NCBI GenBank assembly: GCA_021783175.1 | Contig: JAJXUF010000031.1 | Location: forward strand, 1 to 30,840 | DNA: 30,840 nt | Origin: Pseudomonadota bacterium | Lineage (GTDB): Bacteria > Pseudomonadota > Gammaproteobacteria > Acidiferrobacterales > UBA6901 | Direction of reading: 5' to 3' | Shown here: positions 7,924-16,600 of the stretch, in pieces | How positions within the stretch are numbered: position 1 is the stretch's first letter | Layout: the number at the start of each line of letters is the position of its first letter | The notes under the pieces: generated by a model | What the model was told of the DNA's origin: nothing | Databases searched by the model: none | What the model saw: only the letters and a program-made list of their open reading frames with translations | Translations under genes and position numbers: made by a program

Positions 7924-9924
7924 CTAGGGTGAGGCAGGAAGCGTCGGCGTCGAGACAGAGGCAGGCGTCTGGCTTGAGGTGGAGGCATCACCGGGCAGAA
8001 CGGAGGCCATCGTCTGACTAAGATGAAAAGTGTTGTCGCCCAGCCGGTAGGCATACACCGTGGTGAATCCCATCACGTTTTTTACGTAGTTGCGGGTTTC
8101 TCGATAGGGAATTGTATCGACCCAGGAATCAGCATCCAGAACATGAGACGACGGCAACCAATCTTTTATGCGGTTGGGCCCAGCGTTATAGGCCGCTGTG
8201 GCCAGCACTTCTTGGCCATTGTTGGCATCAAGAACATTCTTAAGGTATGTGGTGCCCAGACGCAGATTATTGGCAACCTCGAGAATTGCGCTATTGCTGC
8301 GTATCGGAAGATTGATTAGCCGCCCCGTAAGCCGCCCGGTAAGCGGCATTACTTGCATCAATCCGAGCGCCCCGGCATCGGATCGGGCATCTGTAACGAA
8401 TGCGCTTTCCTGCCGCAGAATTCCGTATACCCAACTCGGATCAAGGCCGTTCTGCTGCGCATTGGTTTCGATCATATTGCGATACAACAGCGGAAAGCGC
8501 AGATCGAGATCATTCAGATTATCGCTTTTGCTCACCGTGAGGATTGCGCGATCGTACCAGCCCCATTGACGCGCCAGCACCGCTGCAACCTGCAAATCGC
8601 GATCACTCATGTTGCGCGTAGTCCATGCCCACTGCCGGCGAGCGTCCACCGTTTCGCCCAGCTCGAAGAGTTCCTTGGCCATCTGGATGCCAGGCAAGGC
8701 CAGCATGGCACTGACCTCCTCGGGCGTCGCCTCGATGCTGATGTGCTGCATAGAGTAATTTTTCCCGATCTGGTCGGCCGAGAGAAAACCATAGTAGGTT
8801 CGCTGCACTGCCAGGTTCTCGAATATCCGGCGCGCCGACCGCCCATGCCCCGTCTCCTGAAGCATGCGCGCCCTCCAGTAGCGCCACTCGCTTTGCGCTT
8901 GTTCGTCCGGGGGTAGTGCCTCGATAAAGCGCAATCCGGTCTGCCACTGGCCGGCGCGCAGCGCGGCGCGTACGCGCCAGTGGCGCAACGAAGCATCGTT
9001 GGGGCTGGCGGATACCGCGGACAGCCAGTCTACTGCTTGCGGCAGATGATCCTGGGCCGCAAGAATGCCGACCCAGCGAAGCACATAATTATCGTCTTCC
9101 CCGAAAAACTGGAACTTCTGCTTCAACGCGTTCCACGTATCCATCGCCTGCTGGGGATCGATGTATGCAAGTTTCACGATTCCCTGACGTATGATCTTAC
9201 GCGCAATCGGTGTTTCCACCGGATAGCGGATATCACTCAATTCGCGCTGTGGATTCTTGTACATCGCCAGCCAGCGATCTACCCAGACGCGGTCCTTTGC
9301 GGCAAGGTCTGATCGAAGCTGTTGCGCGAGTGTCAGGTTATGCTGATCCATCGCCAGCTGGATCCGCTGCCACACCATATCACTCGTCATGTAGCCGGCC
9401 TTGCGCCAGGCGGCGAACACCGGATCACAGGCATCGGGGAGGCTGTTACCGGTTAGCCACAGCTGGCCAATTTCCGTCATGAGCGCCGTCTGGTCCTTTA
9501 CACCGCGCAGCAGGTATCCAAGGCGATCGCAATTGAGATCCGAATCGGGTTGCACACCTTGGTAGACACTGATGAACGTTTTCCAGTCGCCCTTCTTCGC
9601 AAGATAGCCAAGCCACTTCTTGCGCAGCATTTCGCTGATCGGGGCGTCCTCGTTCTGGGCGATGAAAGCGCGCAGCTCTGCGGGGGGTGTTGACGCGATA
9701 TGATCCTGGAGGTAGTAGTAATCCAAATAGCCCTTCAACACGTAGCCGTTGAGATTTTGCTCCAGCTGCTGGAAAAGCTTGGTGTTGCCGGCGCGTATCG
9801 CACTAAGGGCGTAAAGGTAATTGGTCCGCTCCTGGTCGATATCGTCGCCATAGGCACTCGTTCCTGCGGCGACTCCTTGCAGGACCAGCACGGCGAAGAT
9901 GAAATAGACGGCGAAGCGGTGCAT
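7924..9924 (-). CDS. slt: Soluble lytic murein transglycosylase (Slt70 type)
   Basis: Periplasmic enzyme that cleaves peptidoglycan between MurNAc and GlcNAc, forming 1,6-anhydro-muropeptides. The 666 residues start with a signal peptide (hydrophobic to about residue 20, likely cut near TSAYGD). A long helical superhelix domain follows, then the C-terminal goose-lysozyme-like domain. There, RQESAF holds the catalytic Glu506, followed by GALGLMQVMP and ATAAYNAGPNRI, the family motifs. The catalytic core reads PLTGRLTGRL, from a 12-base tandem duplication in the DNA (8319-8342). A Ser/Thr/Pro-rich tail ends the protein. The ribosome site is weak. Divergent from the aldehyde dehydrogenase gene. 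Confidence 0.94.
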   Translation of the reverse strand: MHRFAVYFIFAVLVLQGVAAGTSAYGDDIDQERTNYLYALSAIRAGNTKLFQQLEQNLNGYVLKGYLDYYYLQDHIASTPPAELRAFIAQNEDAPISEMLRKKWLGYLAKKGDWKTFISVYQGVQPDSDLNCDRLGYLLRGVKDQTALMTEIGQLWLTGNSLPDACDPVFAAWRKAGYMTSDMVWQRIQLAMDQHNLTLAQQLRSDLAAKDRVWVDRWLAMYKNPQRELSDIRYPVETPIARKIIRQGIVKLAYIDPQQAMDTWNALKQKFQFFGEDDNYVLRWVGILAAQDHLPQAVDWLSAVSASPNDASLRHWRVRAALRAGQWQTGLRFIEALPPDEQAQSEWRYWRARMLQETGHGRSARRIFENLAVQRTYYGFLSADQIGKNYSMQHISIEATPEEVSAMLALPGIQMAKELFELGETVDARRQWAWTTRNMSDRDLQVAAVLARQWGWYDRAILTVSKSDNLNDLDLRFPLLYRNMIETNAQQNGLDPSWVYGILRQESAFVTDARSDAGALGLMQVMPLTGRLTGRLINLPIRSNSAILEVANNLRLGTTYLKNVLDANNGQEVLATAAYNAGPNRIKDWLPSSHVLDADSWVDTIPYRETRNYVKNVMGFTTVYAYRLGDNTFHLSQTMASVLPGDASTSSQTPASVSTPTLPASP

Positions 9925-10005
9925 GATGGAATTCGACGGTCGATGATATTAATAATATAGGTTTTACAGACGCCGAGATATCCAGACTGTCACGGGAGCC
10001 GACAA

Positions 10006-11370
10006 ATGGCACTTGCGTCGATCAACCCTTACAGCGGGGAGCAGCTTGGGCTTTTCACCCCCTGTACAACCGCGGAGGTGGACGCCGCGGTATTCGAGGT
10101 TACGCGGTCGACGGAAGCATGGGCAAATACGGACTTCCCCCTCCGCGCCAGACTCATGCGTGGCGCTGCAGCCATCCTGCGCAGCCGCGGAGACAGCATT
10201 GCGCGACTTATCACCGCGGAAATGGGAAAAATCATTCGTGAGGCCCGTGCCGAAATCGAAAAGTGTGCATTAACTTGCGAGTACTACGCCGACCACGCAG
10301 AACGCTTTCTGGCCGATGAATTAATACGCTCAGATGCGGGCAAGAGTTATGTAACGTACCAACCGCTTGGCACGGTCCTGGCGATTATGCCGTGGAACTT
10401 CCCTTTCTGGCAGGTATTCCGCTGCGCAGTCCCGGCCCTCATGGCTGGAAACACCATCTTGCTCAAACATGCTTCCGGCGTTCCGCTGTGCGCGCAAGCA
10501 ATCGAGGAGGTCATCCGCAGTGCCGGATTCCCGAGCGGAGTTCTTCGCGCACCGTTGATGTCCGCTGCGCAGGCGCAAGCCCTAGTCGCCGATCCGCGCA
10601 TACATGCCGTGACCCTCACCGGCAGCGAGGCTGCCGGACGCCAGCTTGCGGCGGCGGCCGGCGCGGCATTGAAGAAATCGGTACTTGAATTGGGAGGATC
10701 GGACCCGTTTATTGTTCTGGCAGACGCCGATCTCGACCTGGCAGCGAGCATCGGCGTCGCCTCGCGCTACATCAACGCCGGCCAGAGCTGCATCGCGGCA
10801 AAGCGCTTTGTCCTCGTCGATGCCATTGCCGAACCGTTCATCGAACTCTTTCGGCGCAAGGCAGCCGCCTTGAAACTGGGCGATCCGCTACTCGAGGATA
10901 CGGATCTCGGTCCGATGGCGCGCGCCGATTTGCGCGATGAACTTGACAGCCAGGTGCGTGACTCGATTGCCCGCGGTGCCGTCCCCTTAATGGGTTGCGA
11001 GCCGCTGGCGGGCTCCGGCCTTTTCTACAAAGTGTCTGTGCTGGATAGTGTTACGCCCGGGATGCGCGCTTATGAGGAGGAGCTTTTTGGCCCAGTGGCC
11101 GTCATGATCCGTGCCGCAGACGAAGAACAGGCCTTGCGTATCGCGAATGACACTCGCTACGGACTTGGCGGCAGTGTCTGGACACGGGATCTCCATCGGG
11201 GGGAACGCTTGGCACGGCGACTTCAGTCGGGGGCCGTCTTTGTGAATGGTCTGGTCAAAAGCGATCCGCGCCTGCCCTTTGGAGGTATCAAGGCATCAGG
11301 TTATGGCCGCGAGCTATCGGTTCACGGCATACGCGAATTTGTGAACGCTAAAACCGTCTGGATAAGATAA
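10006..11370 (+). CDS. NAD(P)-dependent succinate-semialdehyde-type aldehyde dehydrogenase
   Basis: Oxidises an aldehyde to the acid, most likely succinate semialdehyde to succinate. The 454 residues show the aldehyde dehydrogenase marks: MPWNFPFWQ in the cofactor site, LELGGSDP with general base Glu228, NAGQSCIAAKRF with nucleophile Cys262, and EEELFGPVA. The short length and the end SGYGRELSVHGIREFVNAKTV match the Sad/YneI subgroup rather than the longer GabD. GGGAG stands 7 bases before the ATG. A TauE/SafE permease gene follows 40 bases downstream and may be cotranscribed. No GABA transaminase gene is visible, so the source of the aldehyde is unknown. Confidence 0.87.
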   Translation: MALASINPYSGEQLGLFTPCTTAEVDAAVFEVTRSTEAWANTDFPLRARLMRGAAAILRSRGDSIARLITAEMGKIIREARAEIEKCALTCEYYADHAERFLADELIRSDAGKSYVTYQPLGTVLAIMPWNFPFWQVFRCAVPALMAGNTILLKHASGVPLCAQAIEEVIRSAGFPSGVLRAPLMSAAQAQALVADPRIHAVTLTGSEAAGRQLAAAAGAALKKSVLELGGSDPFIVLADADLDLAASIGVASRYINAGQSCIAAKRFVLVDAIAEPFIELFRRKAAALKLGDPLLEDTDLGPMARADLRDELDSQVRDSIARGAVPLMGCEPLAGSGLFYKVSVLDSVTPGMRAYEEELFGPVAVMIRAADEEQALRIANDTRYGLGGSVWTRDLHRGERLARRLQSGAVFVNGLVKSDPRLPFGGIKASGYGRELSVHGIREFVNAKTVWIR

Positions 11371-11410
11371 CCTACCCTCGCTTGCAGCCAGTTGCGGCGC
11401 GGAAGCCGAT

Positions 11411-12223
11411 TTGAACCGACCAGAGACCGCTATTTTGGAGATCTTTGCACTCTATATGCTGCTCGGGGCCATCGCCGGAACATTTGCCGGCCTGCTGGGG
11501 ATAGGCGGCGGGCTCATCATCGTTCCGACATTGATCTTTCTGTTCCGCAGCCAGGGGATTTCGCCAGACGTGGTAGTGCACCTTGCCGTGGGCACGACAC
11601 TCGCAACGATTGTTCCAACATCGCTTTCGTCCATGCTGGCGCATAATCGGCGACACGCCGTGCAGTGGACGGTTTTCTGGCTTCTGACGCCTGGCATTAT
11701 CATTGGTGTTTTGCTTGGCGCGGCTATTGCGAATGAGTTGCCTAGCCGAGTTTTGCGCTCTATCTTCGGAGTCTTTGCCCTGGCTGTGGCAGCGCAGCTT
11801 GCACTCAACCGCACTCCCGCTCCGCATCGTCAACTGCCGCAGCGAGCCGCCATGTTCGGCGCTGGATCAATCATAGGTGCGGTCTCAGGAGTCGTCGGTC
11901 TTGGCGGAGGCAGCCTGACCGTACCATTCCTCGTGTGGTGCAATGTCAATGTGCGCAACGCGGTCGCTACGTCTGCCGCCTGCGGCTTTCCTATCGCAGT
12001 GTTTGGTACGCTCGGATTCGTGGCCAGCGGCTGGGGACAGACCGGTCTTCCCCACCTGGCTACCGGCCATGTCTATTGGCCGGCAGTGGTCGGGGTCGCG
12101 TCGGCGAGCGTGTTGTTCGCGCCGCTCGGTGCGCGCCTAGCACACACGCTTCCGGTGAAGCTGCTCAAGAGATTGTTTGCCCTGTTTCTCGCGGCTATCG
12201 GCGTGAAGCTGCTCCTCGGCTAA
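11411..12223 (+). CDS. TauE/SafE (TSUP) family membrane permease
   Basis: Probable inner-membrane exporter of a sulfur-containing or organic anion. The 270-residue protein has about eight hydrophobic helices in two homologous halves. Each half opens with a glycine-rich turn: GLLGIGGGLIIVPTL near residue 28 and GVVGLGGGSLTVPFL near residue 165. This internal repeat is the mark of TSUP proteins. I chose the TTG at 11411 because GGAAG precedes it by 6 bases. An ATG at 11456 would cut into the first helix. Substrate cannot be told from sequence; the neighbouring dehydrogenase hints at a small carboxylate or sulfonate. Confidence 0.82.
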   Translation: MNRPETAILEIFALYMLLGAIAGTFAGLLGIGGGLIIVPTLIFLFRSQGISPDVVVHLAVGTTLATIVPTSLSSMLAHNRRHAVQWTVFWLLTPGIIIGVLLGAAIANELPSRVLRSIFGVFALAVAAQLALNRTPAPHRQLPQRAAMFGAGSIIGAVSGVVGLGGGSLTVPFLVWCNVNVRNAVATSAACGFPIAVFGTLGFVASGWGQTGLPHLATGHVYWPAVVGVASASVLFAPLGARLAHTLPVKLLKRLFALFLAAIGVKLLLG

Positions 12224-12247
12224 TCTGGGTACCTACCGTGCGACACG

Positions 12248-13072
12248 TCATTTGTCGCGCGCGGGTGGATGTTGCCTGTAAGTCCAGATCAGCAATCCGA
12301 TACCGGCTATCACCATGGGGACACTAAGCAGCTGACCCATCGTTAGCCAGCCAAAGGCCAGGTAACCGAGCTGCGGATCTGGCACGCGGACGAACTCCAC
12401 CAAGAAGCGGAAGATGCCGTAAAACAGCAGAAACATGCCTGACACGGCACCGATTGGTCGTGGTTTGCGTGAATAAGACACCAGGATGATCAACAGCGCC
12501 AGCCCTTCTAGCGCTGCCTGATAGAGCTGCGACGGGTGACGCGGCAATGGCCCGGCATTGCGAAATACCATTCCCCACGGTAGCGTGGTCACCTTGCCCC
12601 ATAGCTCCTGATTGATGAAATTGCCGATGCGCCCGGCACCGAGACCAAGCGGCACCCAGGGCGCAATGAAGTCCGTCACTTCCATCAGTGGTTTGCCATG
12701 TTTGCGCCCGAATAACCACAATGCCAGCAGCACTCCGAGCAGTCCACCATGGAATGACATACCGCCATCCCACACTTCAAAAATGGCCAGTGGATGCGCC
12801 AGGTACAAGTCCAGGTTGTAGAACAGAACGTAGCCAATGCGGCCACCTAAAATTACGCCGAGCGCACCGTAAAATATGGCATCCGCCAACTGTTCCTGCG
12901 TCCACCCGGATCCGGGGCGACGCGCCCGTCGGCCGGCAAAGAACCACAATCCGAGGAACCCGAGAACGTACATCAAGCCATACCAGTGCACCTCGATGTG
13001 AACGGTGTGACCCAAAACCTGAAACGGGGGTAATCCGACTGCGACAGGGTTGATATTCGGGGCATGCAGCAT
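12248..13072 (-). CDS. lgt: Prolipoprotein diacylglyceryl transferase
   Basis: Inner-membrane enzyme that transfers diacylglyceryl from phosphatidylglycerol to the lipobox Cys of prolipoproteins. The 274 residues contain seven or so hydrophobic segments. [11 protein letters not shown] and [11 protein letters not shown] (with the essential His) come first, then the Lgt signature [13 protein letters not shown] and the late conserved Arg region [16 protein letters not shown] lies 8 bases before the ATG. It is the last gene of a same-strand run after the glycosyltransferase and rlmI, and converges on the TSUP gene with 24 bases between them. No hairpin terminator is evident there. Confidence 0.96.
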   Translation of the reverse strand: MLHAPNINPVAVGLPPFQVLGHTVHIEVHWYGLMYVLGFLGLWFFAGRRARRPGSGWTQEQLADAIFYGALGVILGGRIGYVLFYNLDLYLAHPLAIFEVWDGGMSFHGGLLGVLLALWLFGRKHGKPLMEVTDFIAPWVPLGLGAGRIGNFINQELWGKVTTLPWGMVFRNAGPLPRHPSQLYQAALEGLALLIILVSYSRKPRPIGAVSGMFLLFYGIFRFLVEFVRVPDPQLGYLAFGWLTMGQLLSVPMVIAGIGLLIWTYRQHPPARDK

Positions 13073-13128
13073 GAATGGGCTCCGGAAATTGCTTTAAGCT
13101 GAGATTGTATTTTGGTGAATTGTATCCG

Positions 13129-14322
13129 TCAGTTCGGCAACAAGCGCGAAAAAAACACCTTGAGGTAGCTAGTCTCGGGTATCGCCGGGTGTACCGGGTG
13201 GTCGGGCGCCTGCGCGCCCTGCTCGACAAGCTGCAGGAAGCGATCCAGGTGGCGGCTCGACCGCAGCAATATCTGCTGCAGCTCTTCGCGCGCCAGATGG
13301 TAGGAACAGGATGCAGAAATCAACATGCCGTCTTTTGACAACACCTGCATCGCCATCTGGTTCAGGCGATGATACGCCTGCGTTCCTTCCTTGACGTCTT
13401 TCTTGCGTTTTATGAACGCCGGCGGATCAACAATCACAACATCGAAGTGCTCACGCTCGGCGCGTAACGTCCGCAATACCTCGAAGGCGTCCTCCTGCAT
13501 AAATGCAAGCTTGTCGCTTACGCCGTTCAGCAGCGCATTGTTCCGCGCCCAATCGGCAGCACGCGCCGAACTGTCAACACAAACCACCTTTTCGGCTCCG
13601 GCAACGGCGGCCTGCACCCCCCAGGCTCCTATGTAGCTGAAAACATCGAGTACTTTGCGCCCGACAACATAGTTCGGAAGACGCGCGCGATTCATCCGCT
13701 GGTCGTAGAACCAGCCGGTCTTCTGGCCTTCGAATAGGGGCACTTCAAAACGCACGCCATTCTCGCTCAGCAGGACGTGCTGGGGAACTTCGCCCAACGC
13801 CGCTTCCACATAACTCGGCAAGCCTTCGATTTCGCGACTGGCAGAATCATTGCGAAAGAGTATTGCACGCGGATGGATGACTTTATCGAGCGCGCCAACG
13901 ATCTCTGCCTTCAACCGCTCCATTCCGGCGGTGGCGATTTGCACCACGGTAACTTCCCCAAAGCGGTCGATTACGAGTCCCGGCAAACCATCGCTGTCCC
14001 CGAACACAAGGCGATAATAAGGTTCCTGAAAAAGCCGCTGGCGCAGGCTTAGTGCAACTTTAAGGCGATGGACCAGAAGCGACTGGCTGAGCGTCTGGCT
14101 GATGTCACGGCTAACCAGCCGCGCACTGATAAGCGTATGCGGATTGACGTAACCGATGCCCAGACAGCGGCCGGCGTGATCCTCGATGGCCACCGGCTGG
14201 CCGGCGTCGAAGCCAGTTAGCGGCGTTGCAACCGTATCAACCTCGTTGCTGAATACCCATGCGTGACCGGCACGCAGGCGGCGGTCCTCGTCCTTCTTCA
14301 GTCTTAGCGGTGCTAGAGTCAT
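13129..14322 (-). CDS. rlmI: 23S rRNA (cytosine-5) methyltransferase RlmI
   Basis: SAM-dependent enzyme that methylates C1962 of 23S rRNA in E. coli. The N-terminal PUA-like domain has RLRAGHAWVFSNEV. A linker domain follows, then the Rossmann domain with VLDVFSYIGAWGVQAA (SAM loop), VDPPAF (motif IV) and SASCSYH with the expected catalytic Cys. The total of about 397 residues fits the family. A GTG (14325) is immediately followed by ATG (14322). I use the ATG, which has GGAA a few bases upstream. The gene lies 65 bases or so after the glycosyltransferase and about 56 before lgt on the same strand. Confidence 0.92.
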   Translation of the reverse strand: MTLAPLRLKKDEDRRLRAGHAWVFSNEVDTVATPLTGFDAGQPVAIEDHAGRCLGIGYVNPHTLISARLVSRDISQTLSQSLLVHRLKVALSLRQRLFQEPYYRLVFGDSDGLPGLVIDRFGEVTVVQIATAGMERLKAEIVGALDKVIHPRAILFRNDSASREIEGLPSYVEAALGEVPQHVLLSENGVRFEVPLFEGQKTGWFYDQRMNRARLPNYVVGRKVLDVFSYIGAWGVQAAVAGAEKVVCVDSSARAADWARNNALLNGVSDKLAFMQEDAFEVLRTLRAEREHFDVVIVDPPAFIKRKKDVKEGTQAYHRLNQMAMQVLSKDGMLISASCSYHLAREELQQILLRSSRHLDRFLQLVEQGAQAPDHPVHPAIPETSYLKVFFSRLLPN

Positions 14323-14390
14323 CACGGTTCCATCGGCTTACGCGGGCGCAAGCTTACGGCAAACCGCTTACGAGGGGAAATATCCGCAGG

Positions 14391-16178
14391 CTAGGGTTGT
14401 TTCAGAAAAGTATTACCTGGTGGCGCAACCACTTTCCAGATACGCACGCTTTGGTCGAGGTACGGATGCTCAAAAACGAGCTTCACATCAGCGTTGGGCG
14501 CCGGTTGCCAGCCGCCTGTGTATGTCACCAACAGGCCGCGCGGATGCGTCGCCATCCACTGCCCGGTTGCACCTGCGTCGATCACATCCAATGGTTGCTT
14601 CAAGCGACCGGCGAACTGGTATTGGCCGTCATAGGTTCCTACGTGGGCAATTGGGCGCTGCTCGTGTTGGGCAACAGAAAGGACATTGGCGATGTCGCTA
14701 ATCTGGTAAATCGGATTGAACTGCCATCCGATCAGTAGCAGCGCAAAGACGGCAAGGGCCACTACTGCCCCCGCCACATTCACCACGCGCTGTCTGATCG
14801 GTGGCAGAGGAACCCAGCCAAGGGCCATGCCCACCAGCACGATTGCAATACCAACAAAAGGCGAAACCTGCCAAAGAAAAGTTGGCAGAAAATCGATTCG
14901 CGGTAATCCTGGGACGATCGCAAGCAGCCCGCCGGCCACAATTATCGGCCAGGCCATACTGGAAATAATTGTGTCGTGGGCATGTTCTACGAGATCATCA
15001 TCAAGCAAAAGATAGGTTACGGTCAGCGAAAACGCCGGTACCATGGGCAGCAGAAACTGGGGCTGGCGCACGGCAAACAGGGACAGGATCAAAATCCCCG
15101 GTATCGCCCACGCCATGCAGAACAGCAGCCCGCTGTTAAGTGCTGCGCGCCGAATATGCCAAAAACGCGCCCACACGAGAGGCCAGATAGACCACGGTAA
15201 TCCCAAAACTGGCAGTAATAACAGATACCACCACCACGCATTCCCGGTAGGGAACATTGAAAGACTGCTTCTGCCTGGCCAGCTGAAAAACACAAACGAG
15301 AGCGCCTGCGGATCCGAACGCAGGAATGCCATAATGCCCCACGCAAGAAAAATCCCCAGACCCAGCAACGATGCCTTCAGAATATCCACATACCAGTATT
15401 TCCAGCGCGGTTTGGGTGACGTATTCGCCCACAGCGGCGCCAGAAGCGCGGGCGGCAATACGTAGATGTAGATCATAATTCCGCCGGCGAGAGTACCCAG
15501 TCCGAAAGCCAGCGCCAGCAATAACCACACACGGAAGTCACGCTTGCGCCAGGTCCATAAAATGGCGTAGAGCGCAAGCAGGGTAAAGAAGGTAACAACA
15601 AGGGTCGGAAGGGCAAGGGTCGTGAAGTATGCCCAGAATGAAGTACCGAGCAACACCACCGGGGCATAGCGTGCTACGTCGCTGCGCCCCGGCCAGAGAA
15701 AGCGAGCCATGGCCCCGCTAAGGAACATACTCGCGAGCCCAAACAGCGCCGGCACGAGCCGCGGCCACCATGAGTTGACGCCAACGAGTTTCCATCCGAT
15801 CAGATAAAGCCAAAGAATCAGCGGAGGCTGCTGGCTGAAAACCGCACCATTCATTTCGGGCACGAGATAACTTCCCCGCAACCACATGTCCCAAGCACTT
15901 GCCAGCAAACGCGTTTCGTCCACCGGCCACAGGGAACGGGAAGTAAACGCGGCAACAAACAGCAGCGCCCACAATCCGGTCCAGGCGGCAATCCGCTTGG
16001 CTGGCGCCAACCAGCGCAGACGCTTCTTTGCCGCGCGTCCACCCATCGGAAGAGCCACATCGCCAGCCATTTCAATTTCTTCAACGACGAACTGCTCCAG
16101 CGATTGCAACTTGCTGGCTGGCTGCCCGGCCGCGTGCTTTGTCTTTCGTGATTGCTTTTTCTTGCTTTCGAAAACCAT
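14391..16178 (-). CDS. Integral membrane glycosyltransferase, ArnT/PMT (GT39/GT83) type
   Basis: Probable polyprenyl-phosphate-sugar glycosyltransferase acting at the periplasmic face. The 595 residues have a basic Lys/Arg-rich cytoplasmic N-terminus (about 85 residues) and then roughly a dozen transmembrane helices. The first loop carries WPVDETRLLASAWDMW. The DETR motif is the acidic site of ArnT-like enzymes, and SQQPPLILWLY aligns with the EKPPL-type segment after it. The C-terminal soluble part is short. The acceptor may be lipid A, an O-antigen part or a protein. I start at the ATG at 16178 (GGGGA about 7 bases upstream); the frame is open 58 codons further but looks non-coding. Confidence 0.8.
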   Translation of the reverse strand: MVFESKKKQSRKTKHAAGQPASKLQSLEQFVVEEIEMAGDVALPMGGRAAKKRLRWLAPAKRIAAWTGLWALLFVAAFTSRSLWPVDETRLLASAWDMWLRGSYLVPEMNGAVFSQQPPLILWLYLIGWKLVGVNSWWPRLVPALFGLASMFLSGAMARFLWPGRSDVARYAPVVLLGTSFWAYFTTLALPTLVVTFFTLLALYAILWTWRKRDFRVWLLLALAFGLGTLAGGIMIYIYVLPPALLAPLWANTSPKPRWKYWYVDILKASLLGLGIFLAWGIMAFLRSDPQALSFVFFSWPGRSSLSMFPTGNAWWWYLLLLPVLGLPWSIWPLVWARFWHIRRAALNSGLLFCMAWAIPGILILSLFAVRQPQFLLPMVPAFSLTVTYLLLDDDLVEHAHDTIISSMAWPIIVAGGLLAIVPGLPRIDFLPTFLWQVSPFVGIAIVLVGMALGWVPLPPIRQRVVNVAGAVVALAVFALLLIGWQFNPIYQISDIANVLSVAQHEQRPIAHVGTYDGQYQFAGRLKQPLDVIDAGATGQWMATHPRGLLVTYTGGWQPAPNADVKLVFEHPYLDQSVRIWKVVAPPGNTFLKQP

Positions 16179-16389
16179 GCCCTGATCCCCAATGCGGCAC
16201 CGTGGCCGGCCCGCTTGAACGCTATGAAGCTGTCGCTGGAAAAGCCACCAGCGACCGACTGACGGTAGTGGATTTCCACACGAGCGGAGACTTGTCCGCC
16301 GGTGATCGGAAATATGTCCGGCGGTTTGACGAAATTCCCCTTTATCGCACAAATAGCCGGCCGCGCCTTTAATAGTCTAGATCACACAC

Positions 16390-16429
16390 CGCGGGACTGC
16401 CGTAGCGATTTTTTGGCATCTGTCCCGCG
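16390..16429. promoter_or_regulatory. Intergenic inverted repeat between divergent genes
   Basis: CGCGGGAC plus TGCC (16390-16401) is mirrored by GGCA plus GTCCCGCG (16415-16429), with three unpaired bases in the right arm and a 13-base T-rich loop. It lies in the gap between the glycosyltransferase and the YyaL-type gene. It could be an operator, a 5' leader hairpin, or a small repeat; nothing in the sequence decides this. Confidence 0.4.
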
Positions 16430-16541
16430 CACTAAACGTCGTATCCACCGAACTTAACACTTCTGGCCGGGCCGCCCCGCTGCGATATGGGACAGGTTAC
16501 GCAGGTCACACAAGGCCTACTCGAATCAGGGGTTTTGTGCA

Positions 16542-16570
16542 AAGACAGGCTGGAGACAAGGCGCTATAGT
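16542..16570 (+). promoter_or_regulatory. Candidate sigma-70 promoter of the YyaL-type gene
   Basis: AAGACA (16542-16547), 17 bases, TATAGT (16565-16570). The same two hexamers and spacing occur before folB. The predicted start near 16577 gives a leader of about 24 bases to the ATG at 16601 and excludes the upstream in-frame start at 16487. Confidence 0.45.
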
Positions 16571-16600
16571 TGGGCCTCCTCATTCGGCAACGACCTCTGC

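Noticed and set aside
9941..9966. AT-rich stretch between slt and the aldehyde dehydrogenase gene as a divergent promoter
   Set aside because: -10-like words exist on both strands but no acceptable -35 box lies at the right distance, so no promoter was listed.
229..16559. Identical 12-mer GGCTGGAGACAA before folB (229-240) and before the YyaL-type gene (16548-16559)
   Set aside because: In 31 kb several identical 12-mers are expected by chance, and its position relative to the -10 box differs in the two places.
16487..16600. In-frame upstream ATG extension of the YyaL-type gene
   Set aside because: Non-conserved residues, and the candidate promoter at 16542-16570 lies within the extension.
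16421..16600. Possible CRISPR or direct-repeat array in the intergenic gaps
   Set aside because: No regularly spaced repeats were found in any gap of the window.
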